A stretch of DNA of 64,000 bases from Streptomyces clavuligerus (GCF_005519465.1 NZ_CP027858.1:2790001-2854000); one strand, 5' to 3'; positions 6,167 through 15,319 are shown, numbered from the stretch's first letter. Notes: generated by a model from the letters alone, not told the origin. A program made the numbers and translations.

Positions 6167-7315
6167 TCAGCTCCTCAGCAGCAGTGCCGACGTCGGAACA
6201 TCCTCACCGGCGGTGACCAGGCAGGTCGCGGCGCCGGTCACCTGGGCCGTGGAGGTGCCGCGAAGCTGCCGCACCCCCTCGGTGATCAGGTTGAAGCCAT
6301 GGACGTACGCCTCGCTCAGGCCCCCGCCGGAGGTGTTCAGCGGCAGCCGTCCGCCGATCTCCAGCGCGCCCCCCTCGGTGAACGCCGCCCCCTCGCCGCG
6401 TCCGCAGAAGCCGTACCCCTCCAGGGAGAGCGGGATCAGTGGCGTGAAAGCGTCGTAGATCTGGGCGACGTCCACGTCCTGGGGGCCGAAGTCGGCGTCT
6501 TTCCAGAGTCGGCGCGCGGCGGTCCACGCGGGGCCGGTGAGCGGGTCGTCCGTCCAGTAATTGACCATGCCGTGGTGCTGCGCGGGCAGCCCCTGGGCGA
6601 CGGAGTGGACGTAGACGGGCCGGTTGCGGCAGTCGCGGGCGCGTTCGGCGGAGACCACGACGCACGCGAGCGCGCCGTCCGTCTCCAGGCAGTTGTCGAA
6701 GAGACAGAGGGGTTCACTGATCCAGCGCGAGGTCATGTACATCTCGCGGGTGAGCGGCCGTTCGTACATCATCGCGGCCGGGTTCTGGTTGGCCCGGTTG
6801 CGGCAGGCGAGCGCCACCTGGAAGAAGTGGTCGCGGGTGGCCCCGTACTCGTGCATGTAGCGCCGCGCCAGCATCCCGATCTCGTCGGCGGGCCGCAGCA
6901 GTCCGAACGGCCGGGTCCACTGGGCGGGCGTGGGGAGCTGGGCGGCGGTGTTCGTCCAGGGGCGGGGGCCGCTGCCCCGTTTGCGGGAGCGCCAGGCCAC
7001 GCCCACGCTCGCCTGTCCGGTGGCGATGGCGGCGGCCAGATGCGCGACCGTGGCGCAGGAGCCGCCGCCGCCGTAGCCGACCTTGGCGAAGAAGGTGGCG
7101 TCGCCCGCGCCGATCGCCTTGGCCAGCTCGACCTCGTCGGTCTCCTCCATGGTGTACGAGGCGAAGGCGTCGACCTCGGAGGCGTCGATGCCCGCGTCGT
7201 CGAGCGCGGCGAGGACGGCCCGGCAGGCGAGGGTCTTCTCCGCTTCCGGCAGCCGTTTGGCGAAGGCCGTCTGCCCTATTCCGGCTATCGCCGCCGTGTC
7301 CTTGAGACCGGCCAC
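6167..7315 (-). CDS. Lipid-transfer/SCP-x-type thiolase family protein
   Basis: 382 aa. Thiolase fold of the SCP2/Ltp type: a GGGGSCATV nucleophile segment (Cys about 87), VAQIYDAFTPL, and NTSGGGLSEAYVHGFNL near the C-terminus supplying the His. The second catalytic Cys of classical thiolases is not evident, as in thiolase-like Ltp enzymes that cleave or aldol-split CoA esters with a DUF35 partner. The start at GTG 7315 has GGAGG 9 nt upstream; GTG 7321 is an alternative. First gene of the operon, promoter inside the two-operator region at 7346-7387. Confidence 0.92.
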   Translation of the reverse strand: MAGLKDTAAIAGIGQTAFAKRLPEAEKTLACRAVLAALDDAGIDASEVDAFASYTMEETDEVELAKAIGAGDATFFAKVGYGGGGSCATVAHLAAAIATGQASVGVAWRSRKRGSGPRPWTNTAAQLPTPAQWTRPFGLLRPADEIGMLARRYMHEYGATRDHFFQVALACRNRANQNPAAMMYERPLTREMYMTSRWISEPLCLFDNCLETDGALACVVVSAERARDCRNRPVYVHSVAQGLPAQHHGMVNYWTDDPLTGPAWTAARRLWKDADFGPQDVDVAQIYDAFTPLIPLSLEGYGFCGRGEGAAFTEGGALEIGGRLPLNTSGGGLSEAYVHGFNLITEGVRQLRGTSTAQVTGAATCLVTAGEDVPTSALLLRS

Positions 7316-7345
7316 GGGCACGCACCTCCGCCGTCCGCCCGAATA

Positions 7346-7387
7346 CTGACAGTGCGTCAGGCTACCGTTAATCTGACGGGCAGTCAG
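7346..7387. promoter_or_regulatory. Divergent promoters with two CTGAC-N5-GTCAG operators
   Basis: Two 15-bp palindromes, 7346-7360 and 7373-7387, are centred 27 bp apart. Rightward, CTGACA (7346-7351) and TAATCT (7369-7374) form -35/-10 elements 17 bp apart for the CoA ligase. Leftward, CTGACT (7387-7382) and TAGCCT (7364-7359), also 17 bp apart, serve the thiolase operon. Each operator thus overlays one -35 box, an arrangement expected for a single repressor controlling both units. The same palindrome lies at 20784-20798. Confidence 0.8.
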
Positions 7388-7429
7388 TAAAAGGGGCGGG
7401 AAGAGGAACGCGGAGACAGAGGGGGAGTC

Positions 7430-9235
7430 ATGCCGGACGACGACCGGAGCCACCAGGACGCGCGGGGCGCACGGGACGGGAACGGCGGCCCCCGCGTCCC
7501 GGCCCCGCCCGGGGCCCCGGCCCGCCCCGGCGACCGGAGCAGCGGCGCCCAGGACCCCCGCGCCCCCCGGGACACCCGCGCCGACGGCACCGGCCACGAC
7601 CCCCGCGGCGATCTCCGCTGGGGCACCGTCGGCCGGCTCGTCCGCGACGCCGCCGAGCGGTACGCGGACCACGAGGCAGTCGTCGACGGCCGCACCCGGG
7701 TCACCTACGCCGAGCTGGGCACCCGCGTCGAGCGCGCCGCGGCGGCCTGTATCGCGGCCGGAATCCGGCGCGGCGACCGCGTCGCCCTGTGGGCCCCCAA
7801 CACCCTCGACTGGATCGTCTGCGCCCTCGGCGCCGTCACCGCGGGCGCCGTGCTCGTCCCCCTCAACACCCGGTTCAAGGGCCCCGAGGCCGCCGACGTC
7901 CTCGCCCGCAGCCGGGCCCGGCTGCTCTTCGTCACCGGCGCCTTCCTCGGCACCTCGTATGTCGCCGCGCTCCGCCGCGAAACCGCCGGGGCCGGGCTCC
8001 CCCACCTCGAACGGGTCGTCGTCCTCGAAGGACCCGCCCCCGCCGACCCCCGTTACCGCACCTGGGACGCGTTCCGCGCCGACGGCGGGACCATCGGCGC
8101 CGACGAGGTCCGCGCCCGTGCCGACTCCGTCGGACCCGGTGACACCTCCGACATCGTCTACACCTCCGGCACCACCGGCCGCCCCAAGGGCGCCGTGCTC
8201 ACCCACGCCCAGACCCTGCGCTGCTACGACCTGTGGAGCGAACTCGCCGGACTGCGCGGGGACGACCGCTATCTGATCGTGAACCCCTTCTTCCACACCT
8301 TCGGCTACAAGGCCGGGATCATCGCCTGCCTCACCCGGGGCGCGACGATGATCCCCCAGCCGGTCTTCGACACCGCGACCGTCCTCGCCCGGATCGCCGC
8401 CGAACGCGTCACCGTGCTGCCCGGACCGCCCACCCTCCATCAGACGCTCCTCGACCACCCCGCGCGCGACCACCACGACCTGAGCACCCTGCGGCTCGTG
8501 GTCACCGGCGCGGCCGTCGTCCCGCTGAGCCTCGTCGAACGGCTCCGCTCCGAGCTGCGGATCGACACCGTCCTCACCGCGTACGGACTCTCCGAGGCGG
8601 GCGGCCTCGTCACCATGTGCCGCCGGGACGACCCGCCCGGGGCCGTCGCCGCCACCAGCGGCCACGCCGTCCCCGGCACCGAGCTGCGGATTCTCGCCGG
8701 ACCCGGGCTGCCGGGCGAGATCCTCGTCCGCGGCCCCCAGGTGACACGCGGCTACTTCGAGGACCCCGGGGCGACCGCCGCCGCCGTGGACGCCGACGGC
8801 TGGCTGCACACCGGCGACATCGGCGTCCTCGACCCGGCCGGGCGGCTCACCGTCACCGACCGGGTCACGGACATGTACGTCGTCGGCGGCTTCAACGCCT
8901 ACCCCGCCGAGATCGAGCGGCTGCTCGGGCTCCACCCCGACATCGCCGATGTCGCCGTCGTCGGCGTACCGGACAGGCGGCTCGGCGAGGTCGGCCGGGC
9001 CTACGCGGTCCGCCGCCCCGGCGCCACCCTCACCGCCGACGACCTGATCGCCTGGGCCCGCCGGGAAATGGCCAACTACAAGGTCCCGCGCGAGGTCTCC
9101 TTCGTCGCCGAACTGCCCCGCAACGCCGGCGGCAAGGTCCTCAAGGCGGAGCTGCGCGCCCGCGCCACCACCGGGGTGTCCGCCCGAGCCGCCACCGGAG
9201 CGTCGGCCGGGGACACCGCCGGAACGTTTCCGTAG
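7430..9235 (+). CDS. FadD3-like acyl-CoA synthetase (AMP-binding)
   Basis: 601 aa. After about 55 disordered, Arg/Asp/Gly/Pro-rich residues comes an ANL-superfamily adenylating enzyme. P-loop YTSGTTGRPKG, A5-like YGLSEAGG, hinge-region GWLHTGDIGVLD and catalytic-Lys region LPRNAGGKVLK near the end are all present. Overall resemblance is to FadD3-type ligases that activate the ring-remnant acid in steroid catabolism; the real substrate is unverified. GGGGGAG precedes the ATG. It is divergent from the thiolase operon and shares its operators. The long N-terminal extension is unusual. Confidence 0.9.
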   Translation: MPDDDRSHQDARGARDGNGGPRVPAPPGAPARPGDRSSGAQDPRAPRDTRADGTGHDPRGDLRWGTVGRLVRDAAERYADHEAVVDGRTRVTYAELGTRVERAAAACIAAGIRRGDRVALWAPNTLDWIVCALGAVTAGAVLVPLNTRFKGPEAADVLARSRARLLFVTGAFLGTSYVAALRRETAGAGLPHLERVVVLEGPAPADPRYRTWDAFRADGGTIGADEVRARADSVGPGDTSDIVYTSGTTGRPKGAVLTHAQTLRCYDLWSELAGLRGDDRYLIVNPFFHTFGYKAGIIACLTRGATMIPQPVFDTATVLARIAAERVTVLPGPPTLHQTLLDHPARDHHDLSTLRLVVTGAAVVPLSLVERLRSELRIDTVLTAYGLSEAGGLVTMCRRDDPPGAVAATSGHAVPGTELRILAGPGLPGEILVRGPQVTRGYFEDPGATAAAVDADGWLHTGDIGVLDPAGRLTVTDRVTDMYVVGGFNAYPAEIERLLGLHPDIADVAVVGVPDRRLGEVGRAYAVRRPGATLTADDLIAWARREMANYKVPREVSFVAELPRNAGGKVLKAELRARATTGVSARAATGASAGDTAGTFP

Positions 9236-9263
9236 GCCGGTGGACGGCGGCCGGCGGCCGGGA

Positions 9264-10583
9264 TCAGCTCAGCCGCAGCGGGATCGTCTGCCACCCATAG
9301 GCGATGAACGAGCCCACCTGCCGCAGCTCCGCCCGGTCCACCGCCAGCGAGAGATCCGGATACCGCTCGAACAGCGCGGGCAGCGCCGTCCCCGCCTCCA
9401 GCCGGGCCAGCGGCGCCCCGATGCAGCGGTGCACCCCGACACCGAAGGCGAGATGGTCGTCCGCGTCCCGGGCCGCGTCGAACACCGCCGCGTCCGGCCC
9501 GTACCGCTCCGGATCGAGACCGGCCGCCGCGAAGGTCGTCAGAATGGCCTCACCGGCCCTGATCGTCACCCCCTCGATGTCGATGTCCGACACCGCGAAC
9601 CGCAGCGGCAGACTCGCGATCGGCGGATTCACCCGCAGCACCTCGTTGATCACCGCGTCCCAGGAGATCTCCCCGGCCCGCACCGCCGCGAGCTGCTCCG
9701 GGTGGTCCAGCAGCGTCACCACCGTGTTCCCGATCAGGTTGATCGTCGTCTCGAACCCCGCGCCGATCACCACCAGCAGGGTGAACAGCAGCTCCTCCTC
9801 GCTGAGCCGGTCCCCGTCCTCGTCCCGCACCCGGATCAGCTCGGTGGTCATGTCGTCGCCGGGGTGCTCCGTCTTGTGGGCGATCAGCGCGGGCAGCACG
9901 GTACCGAACTGCTCCTGCACGGACGCCGCGTGCTCCGCCGACTGGTCCACCGTATTCATGATCGCCGCGATCAGCCGCACCAGATCGGGCTTCAGCTCGT
10001 CCGGCACGCCGAACAGCTCGCAGATCACCCGGGTCGGCAGCGGCTGGGTGAACCCGTCCTTCAGGTCCACCACCCCGTCCGCCCCGGGCTCCGCCGCGGC
10101 CTCGCCCAGCGCGGTCAGCAGCGTCTCCGTGATGGCCCCGACCCGGGGCCGGAGCGCTTCCGTCCGCCGGGCCGTGAAGCTGGGCGCGACCAGCTTGCGC
10201 AGCCGGGTGTGGTCGGGGCCGTACGCGGTCAGCACATTGATCACACCCAGCCAGCTCATGACCCAGCCCCACTCGGGGCGGTGCTCCACCTCGGGCAGCC
10301 GCGCCCAGTGCTTCCGGGGGTCCTTGCTGACCCGGGGGTCCAGGATCAGCTCCCGGAGCGTGCGGTAGCGGGTCGGCGCCCAGGCCGGTATCCCGCCCGG
10401 CAGCTCGACGGGCACGATCGGCCCCAGGGCGCGCAGCCGCTCCCACTCCGCCGGGATGTCCGCGCCGAACGGGTCGATCGCGACGGGCGCGACGGGCGGA
10501 AGCGGCGGGGCGGGCGCTGCGGGCGGCGGGGGTAAGACCGGTGGCACGGGCGGCACCGGCGCGGCGGACATGGACTCGCTCAT
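9264..10583 (-). CDS. Cytochrome P450, last gene of conservon
   Basis: 439 aa. I-helix GAGFETT, K-helix E-V-L-R (NEVLRVNPP) and the haem loop HLAFGVGVHRCIGAPLARLE carry the canonical Cys, so it should be an active P450. A Pro/Ala-rich N-terminus of about 30 residues precedes the fold. ATG at 10583 overlaps the upstream P450 stop (ATGA), with AGGAG 7 nt before it. It is the sixth cistron of the conservon. Its substrate and redox partner are not encoded nearby. Confidence 0.95.
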   Translation of the reverse strand: MSESMSAAPVPPVPPVLPPPPAAPAPPLPPVAPVAIDPFGADIPAEWERLRALGPIVPVELPGGIPAWAPTRYRTLRELILDPRVSKDPRKHWARLPEVEHRPEWGWVMSWLGVINVLTAYGPDHTRLRKLVAPSFTARRTEALRPRVGAITETLLTALGEAAAEPGADGVVDLKDGFTQPLPTRVICELFGVPDELKPDLVRLIAAIMNTVDQSAEHAASVQEQFGTVLPALIAHKTEHPGDDMTTELIRVRDEDGDRLSEEELLFTLLVVIGAGFETTINLIGNTVVTLLDHPEQLAAVRAGEISWDAVINEVLRVNPPIASLPLRFAVSDIDIEGVTIRAGEAILTTFAAAGLDPERYGPDAAVFDAARDADDHLAFGVGVHRCIGAPLARLEAGTALPALFERYPDLSLAVDRAELRQVGSFIAYGWQTIPLRLS

Positions 10584-11827
10584 CCTCGGTCTCCTGACTG
10601 ATCGGGGGTACGGGGAGTGAAGCGCACGGGGAACTCGGTCAGTGAACGATGGAACGGACCGGGCCGCCATGTCAGCCGATTCCGCGGAATGACCGGAGAG
10701 AGATCGGGCAGCCACTGCGTCAGCCGCTCGATCGCCTCCGTCGCGATCAGCAGGGTGTGCTGTTTGACAGGGCACGTGTGCGGCCCCGCCGACCAGGACA
10801 GATGGGAGGCGTCGCTCGGGTGCTCCGCCCCCTCGGAGCCCTTCTCGGCGAAGTACGCGAGAGCCCCGTACGAGATCACGACCGGCACGGCGGTCTGAAT
10901 CCACACCCCGTGCAGACCGGCGGGCTGCCGGGCGTAGTGGATGCCGTAGTTGGCGAGCGGGGTCTCGTAGCGCAGCACCTCCACGACCGCGTCGAGCACC
11001 GGACGGGAGCCGCTGGTGAGGGTGGTGTAGTACGCCGGGTTCCCCAGGATGCGGGAGAGCGCGTTCGACACCAGGTTGGCGGTCGGCTCGTGGCCCGCGC
11101 CCAGGGTGTAGAAGACCTGCCAGGTCACCTCCTCGGGGGTGAGCCCCAGCGGATGGTCGAGCAGCCAGCTCGTCAGATCGTGGCCCCGCCGCGCCATCTT
11201 GGTCGCGATCAGCTCCAGGACATACGCCCCGTACTCGGCCTCCGCCTGCGCCGAACTCTCCGCGATCTCCACGATCTGCGCCATGGAGTCGGTGAGCCGG
11301 TCGCTCTCGCTGTCGGGCAGCCCGAAGAGGTTGTTGAAGATCAGCCCCATCAGCGGACGGCAGAACTCGACGACGAGATCGGCGCTGCCCCGGGGGCCGA
11401 ACCGGGAGACCAGGATGTCCACCGCCCGGTGCACCCGCTCCCGCAGATCGTGCGGCTCGATCCGGCTGAACGCGTCGACCAGCGTGCGCCGGTAGCGGAC
11501 ATGGGTGTCGCCGTCCGCGAAGAGGGTGTTGGGACGCCAGCGCATCATGCCGAGGATGGGCGAGTCCTCGGTGATCGTCGCTTCCCAGGCGCGCGGGTCG
11601 TGCGACCAGGTCTCCGGGTCGTGCAGCAGGTCCAGGGCGGCCCGCCGGTCGACGACGATGTACGCGGGAATCCCGGGCGCCAGTTCGGCCCAGCCGATCG
11701 GGCCCTGGGCCCGCAGCCGCTCGTAGTAGCGGTGCGGGTCGGCGGCGAACCCGTCCTCCCAGAGCCGGATCGGCTCGGTGCCCGTGGGCTGCGGCGCCCA
11801 GCCGGCGGGGGCGCTCACCGGAACCAC
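10580..11827 (-). CDS. cvnE: Cytochrome P450-like CvnE protein of conservon
   Basis: 415 aa, resembling the conservon-associated CYP156/157 group. E-V-L-R of the K-helix is present, but the I-helix reads AGHEPT and the haem loop reads SWSAGPHTCPVKQ: the Cys ligand is kept while the usual following Gly is replaced by Pro-Val. This may indicate altered or no monooxygenase activity. It overlaps both neighbours (13 bp with cvnD, 4 bp with the next P450). The S. coelicolor counterpart rarE acts with rarABCD in a membrane-associated complex. Confidence 0.88.
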   Translation of the reverse strand: MVPVSAPAGWAPQPTGTEPIRLWEDGFAADPHRYYERLRAQGPIGWAELAPGIPAYIVVDRRAALDLLHDPETWSHDPRAWEATITEDSPILGMMRWRPNTLFADGDTHVRYRRTLVDAFSRIEPHDLRERVHRAVDILVSRFGPRGSADLVVEFCRPLMGLIFNNLFGLPDSESDRLTDSMAQIVEIAESSAQAEAEYGAYVLELIATKMARRGHDLTSWLLDHPLGLTPEEVTWQVFYTLGAGHEPTANLVSNALSRILGNPAYYTTLTSGSRPVLDAVVEVLRYETPLANYGIHYARQPAGLHGVWIQTAVPVVISYGALAYFAEKGSEGAEHPSDASHLSWSAGPHTCPVKQHTLLIATEAIERLTQWLPDLSPVIPRNRLTWRPGPFHRSLTEFPVRFTPRTPDQSGDRG

Positions 11828-12531
11828 GCCCCGGTGTCCGAGCCGGTGTCCGAGACCGGGTCCGCAGCCCCCGGGGCGGGGGAGCCGGTATCCGCGGCCG
11901 GGTCCGCGCCGGGCGCGGACCCGGCCTCCGGCTCCGGGGCGCGCGCCGCCCGGGTGAGCAGATGCTGCACCAGGGCGATCAGCGCGTCGATCGAGGCGTT
12001 CGGGTCGCGCGCGTCGCAGACGATCATCGGGGTGTCGGCCTCCAGGTCCAGCGAGGCGCGCAACTGCTCCTCGGTGTACTGGCGGGAGTCCGGGAAGGTG
12101 TTCAGCGCCACCGCGTACGGCAGTTGCGCGTCCTCCACCAGGCTCAGCACCTCGAACGAGTCATCGATCCTGCGGGTGTCGACGAGCACCAGCGCGCCGA
12201 GCGCCCCGTAGGCGATGTCCGTCCAGAGCTGACGGAACCTCTCCTGGCCGGGGGTGCCGAAGAGATAGAGCACGATCCCCCCGGTGAGGGATCTCCGCCC
12301 GAAGTCGATGGCGACGGTGGTGGTGGTCTTGTCCCGCACCCCGGCGAGGCTGTCCACCGCGACGGAGGCTTCCGACAGCTGCTCCTCGGTGTGCAGCGGC
12401 CGGATCTCGGACACGGAGTCGATCAGGGTGGTCTTGCCGACCCCGAAGGGGCCTGCGACCAGGATCTTCACCAGTTCGCGGGCGCTGTCCGGCAGGTGCA
12501 GGCCGCTAGAGCTTGAGGGCGCGGAGGCCAT
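11815..12531 (-). CDS. cvnD: Conservon GTP-binding protein CvnD
   Basis: 238 aa. P-loop GPFGVGKTT (about residues 27-35), switch/G3 LFGTPGQERF and G4-like ALNTFPD mark a small Ras/Arf-like GTPase of the conservon type. A 40-residue Ala/Gly/Asp/Pro-rich C-terminal tail is atypical for the family. It starts inside the end of cvnC (26-bp overlap). Conservon GTPases are proposed to couple membrane CvnA to downstream P450s in a GPCR-like switch affecting aerial growth. Confidence 0.93.
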   Translation of the reverse strand: MASAPSSSSGLHLPDSARELVKILVAGPFGVGKTTLIDSVSEIRPLHTEEQLSEASVAVDSLAGVRDKTTTTVAIDFGRRSLTGGIVLYLFGTPGQERFRQLWTDIAYGALGALVLVDTRRIDDSFEVLSLVEDAQLPYAVALNTFPDSRQYTEEQLRASLDLEADTPMIVCDARDPNASIDALIALVQHLLTRAARAPEPEAGSAPGADPAADTGSPAPGAADPVSDTGSDTGAWFR

Positions 12532-13000
12532 CGGCGACTCTCTCCAACAGATCTGGGTCGGGCTTGACGGCGTACGGGATCGGCGGGCGGGCGGTCACCA
12601 GTCCCAGGTCGACGAGATGCCCGGCGAGGACCCGTACGGCGGACACGGGCAGTTCGAGCAGGGCCGCCGTCTCCACCACGGTGAGCGAGCCACCGTCCAG
12701 CGTGGTCAGCAGGGACCGCTGGGCGGCCGGGAGGTCGGGCGGTACTTCGGGGGTGTGCTGCCGGTCGGGGGCCGCCGGGGGGGCGGCGGCCGGGGCCGCG
12801 GTGGCCGTGGCCGCCGGTCCGGCAGGTAAGGGCGGTCCGGCGCCGCCGACGGGAGCGGCGCCGGGGGCGGGGTCCTCGGGGCAGGTGGTCAGCCCGGTGA
12901 GGACCGACAGTCGCTCCAGGCTGTTACGGCTCGGCCGGGTCCGCCCTCCGGTGGACACATAGGCCGGAACCAGGGGCCGACCGCCCCGGCGGCCGGTCAT
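12506..13000 (-). CDS. cvnC: Conservon DUF742 protein CvnC
   Basis: 164 aa. N-terminal GRPLVPAYVSTGGRT and C-terminal winged-helix-like segment (LELPVSAVRVLAGHLVDLGLV) are typical DUF742. The Ala/Pro-rich linker in between is longer than usual. ATG at 13000 overlaps the cvnB stop by ATGA. CvnC binds CvnB and CvnD in the S. griseus Rar complex. Confidence 0.92.
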   Translation of the reverse strand: MTGRRGGRPLVPAYVSTGGRTRPSRNSLERLSVLTGLTTCPEDPAPGAAPVGGAGPPLPAGPAATATAAPAAAPPAAPDRQHTPEVPPDLPAAQRSLLTTLDGGSLTVVETAALLELPVSAVRVLAGHLVDLGLVTARPPIPYAVKPDPDLLERVADGLRALKL

Positions 13001-13428
13001 GCCGGGGTGTGGCCACTGGCTCCGCGGGGCGCGGCTGCCATCGCCTTCTTGCCGAGCCGGGCCACTTGTGAGTGGACGCGGTGGGCGAGGAGGTCGAGCC
13101 GCACCTCGGGGTCGCCGTAGGCGGCCACACAGGTGCCATGGGTGGTGGGGGCGACCAGGATGTAGCCGTGGTCCGACTCGATGACCACCTGGCGCACCTC
13201 GGCGCCGCTCTGGTCGGCGAAGGCGGCGGCCGCGGTGCGGCAGGCCCCCTGCACGGTGCTGGTGATGGCGGCGACCCGCTCGGCGGACGCCCGTTCGAGC
13301 CGGTCCGAGTAGCCGGAGACCAGGCCGTCCCGGGTGAGCAGGACGGCCGCCCGGACATGGGGGATTTCCAGGATCGGATCGAGCACCCACGCGGTGTCAC
13401 CGGTTTCGCGGGAGGTGCGGCTGGTCAT
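12997..13428 (-). CDS. cvnB: Conservon roadblock/LC7 protein CvnB
   Basis: 143 aa roadblock/LC7 fold: ILEIPHVRAAVLLTRDGLVSGYS followed by the helix with TVQGACRTAAAAFA and a hydrophobic strand GYILVAPTT. It resembles MglB-type GTPase-activating partners and probably regulates CvnD nucleotide state. ATGA overlap with cvnA. Confidence 0.93.
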   Translation of the reverse strand: MTSRTSRETGDTAWVLDPILEIPHVRAAVLLTRDGLVSGYSDRLERASAERVAAITSTVQGACRTAAAAFADQSGAEVRQVVIESDHGYILVAPTTHGTCVAAYGDPEVRLDLLAHRVHSQVARLGKKAMAAAPRGASGHTPA

Positions 13429-15056
13429 CGGGGGTCGTTCCCTTCGGGGTCGGCGGCGTTGCGGGCGGCTGCGGTTCCGGCTTGCAGGGCCCCGAGTGCG
13501 GCTGCCGCCTCTTCGGGGGTGCGGGTGGGGAGCTGGGGCCGCGGCTGGATCGATGCGGTGTAGGGGGCCGGGCGGACCCGGCGGCGGCGCTTGGGCAGGA
13601 GGTCGTCGCCGGGTGGGGGGGCGGGGTCGTGGGTGATGGCGTCGGGGCTCCCTTGGGGGTGGCCGATGGGGGGTGGCCCGGTGTGCCGGGGGGCGAAGAC
13701 GCCGATGCCCCCCGGGGGGGCGGACCCCGGTTCCCCGCCGGGGTAGTCGGGGGGGCCGGGGTAGAGCGGAGGGCCGGTGGGCGCGGGCAGGCTGCGCGGC
13801 TCCCGGGCCGTCGGCCGGGGGGTCTCGGGCGGCCCGGGGTACCGGGCCGGTCCGGGCGGCGCGTACGGTCCGGAGACCGGTGGCGGCGGGGGGCAGGGGC
13901 CGGGGGGCGGTGGAACGGGGTAGGGGACGGGCACGGCCGCCTCCGGCGGCTGGGCCGGTGGCCGGGTGGAGTGCGGCGCGCTCGCCGAGGGCGGGCGCTC
14001 GGCCGGGTCGATATGGCTCAGCAGATGGTTGCGGACCAGCAGGACCGCCCTGACCCCGCCGAAGGGGGAGGGCGAGGAGACGTCGACGGACAGATCGAAC
14101 TGCCGGGTGAGCTGGCCGATCGCGGCGAGCCCCATCCGCGGGGGGTCGCCCAGCTCGGACAGGAGGATCGGATCGCTGCCCGCCACCATCCGCTGGGCGT
14201 AGTCCCGTTCGTCGACGGCCATACCCACCCCGGCGTCGTCGATGGTGACGGCGACCCCGTGGTGGGCGCGCTCCAGGCTGACCGTGACGGAGGTGTCCGA
14301 CGAGGAGTGCCGCAGCGCGTTGTCCAGCAGTTCCGCGACGATGATCGCCACCGGTTCCACGGCGTGCGAGACGAGCGCGGTCCCCGGCTCCAGATGGTTG
14401 CTGATGTGCACCCGCTGATAGCCGATGAGCCGGGACTGCCCGCCGGTGACGGCGTCCACCAGATGGGAGTCCTGGCGGGCGAGGCCCACCCAGGCGCCGC
14501 AGACCACCGCGGTCACCTGGGCCCGGCGCAGCGACTGCTCGTTCTCGTGGTCGAGGGAGTAGAGCGTCTGCGAGAGGTCCGGGTCGTCGTAGCGCTGCTG
14601 GAGGCCGCGCAGGACGTCCTGGAGCCGGTAGAGCCCGGCCTGGATCTCCCGGGTGGTGCCGCGCATGCCCGCGCGCGCCGCGGCGTCGACCCGCTTGCGC
14701 TCCTGGAGCATCGCGGTGGCGACGCCCTGGAGCGCGGCCTCCATCCCGGCGCCGAACTCGGTGTGCGCGAAGGCGGGGTCCAGCGGTCCGGGTACGGGGA
14801 CATGCGGGTGGGCGGCACGGGTGGCGGCGGCCGGGACACGTTCATGTGCCAGATGGACGATCTCGGCGGTGTGCGCCCGTGCGGCGCGGTCGCCCTCCGC
14901 GCAGGCCTCGGCGAGCCGGGTGCGGAGCGTCTCGACGTCCGTACGCAGCCGCGTCAGCCGACGGCGGGCCGGCAGCAGGAGGCAGCCCAGCAGGAGCAGC
15001 GCCGTCGCCGTCACGGCCCCGGCGGCGACGATGGCCAGATCCGGTATCTCGATCAT
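13425..15056 (-). CDS. cvnA: Conservon sensor histidine kinase-like CvnA
   Basis: 543 aa. One N-terminal transmembrane helix (about residues 7-28), a coiled cytosolic linker, then an HATPase_c domain with the N-box ELLDNALRHSS and GVGMA G1-type motif. The last about 180 residues are Pro-rich and probably disordered. No conventional phospho-accepting HExxTP box was spotted, which is typical for conservon kinases. First gene of the six-gene operon cvnA-B-C-D-P450-P450, every junction overlapping. Confidence 0.93.
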   Translation of the reverse strand: MIEIPDLAIVAAGAVTATALLLLGCLLLPARRRLTRLRTDVETLRTRLAEACAEGDRAARAHTAEIVHLAHERVPAAATRAAHPHVPVPGPLDPAFAHTEFGAGMEAALQGVATAMLQERKRVDAAARAGMRGTTREIQAGLYRLQDVLRGLQQRYDDPDLSQTLYSLDHENEQSLRRAQVTAVVCGAWVGLARQDSHLVDAVTGGQSRLIGYQRVHISNHLEPGTALVSHAVEPVAIIVAELLDNALRHSSSDTSVTVSLERAHHGVAVTIDDAGVGMAVDERDYAQRMVAGSDPILLSELGDPPRMGLAAIGQLTRQFDLSVDVSSPSPFGGVRAVLLVRNHLLSHIDPAERPPSASAPHSTRPPAQPPEAAVPVPYPVPPPPGPCPPPPPVSGPYAPPGPARYPGPPETPRPTAREPRSLPAPTGPPLYPGPPDYPGGEPGSAPPGGIGVFAPRHTGPPPIGHPQGSPDAITHDPAPPPGDDLLPKRRRRVRPAPYTASIQPRPQLPTRTPEEAAAALGALQAGTAAARNAADPEGNDPR

Positions 15057-15281
15057 CGAATGGACCTCGGGGAGGGCGGTGGTCGGGTTCGTCAGGAAAA
15101 CGACCCGGCCAAGTACACACCGTCATCAAGTGGTCGCGGGAGGGTTTTCCGCAACCGATTGTGAGGGACCGGGTTCGCCCGGTAACCTCCCGAGGGCATT
15201 GCTGATGGGCCGTCAGATGGCCGCCGAAGGAGAAGGTGGCAAGGTGAGAGCCCCCGTACAGGGCTGCTGAGGGCAGCGAAA
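15057..15281. other. Intergenic region upstream of conservon
   Basis: Carries the conservon promoter region; no gene is supported. A 21-codon plus-strand ORF (15204-15269) exists but has no downstream cistron or homologue that I recognise. The next element is the terminator at 15282. Confidence 0.5.
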
Positions 15282-15319
15282 AAGGCCGTGGCGGCTGTCC
15301 TTCGAGCCATCACGGCCTT
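15282..15319 (-). terminator. Intrinsic terminator downstream of afsS-like gene
   Basis: AAGGCCGTG/CACGGCCTT outer arms and GGCT/AGCC inner arms form a strong hairpin. On the minus strand it is followed by a T5 run, a textbook intrinsic terminator between the afsS-like gene and the conservon. Confidence 0.85.

Noticed and set aside
4904..7390. 828-codon plus-strand open frame
   Set aside because: Antisense to the coherent hydratase, DUF35 and thiolase genes; Gly/Arg/Ala-rich with no motif. A by-product of GC-biased codons.
7316..8935. Upstream extension of the thiolase frame through the promoter into the ligase gene
   Set aside because: Would read through the divergent promoter and antisense to the CoA ligase; the GTG with GGAGG at 7315 explains the gene.
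15204..15269. 21-codon ORF ending in Cys with a decent ribosome site, like a leader peptide
   Set aside because: Nothing co-directional lies downstream; the next plus-strand sequence is a terminator.
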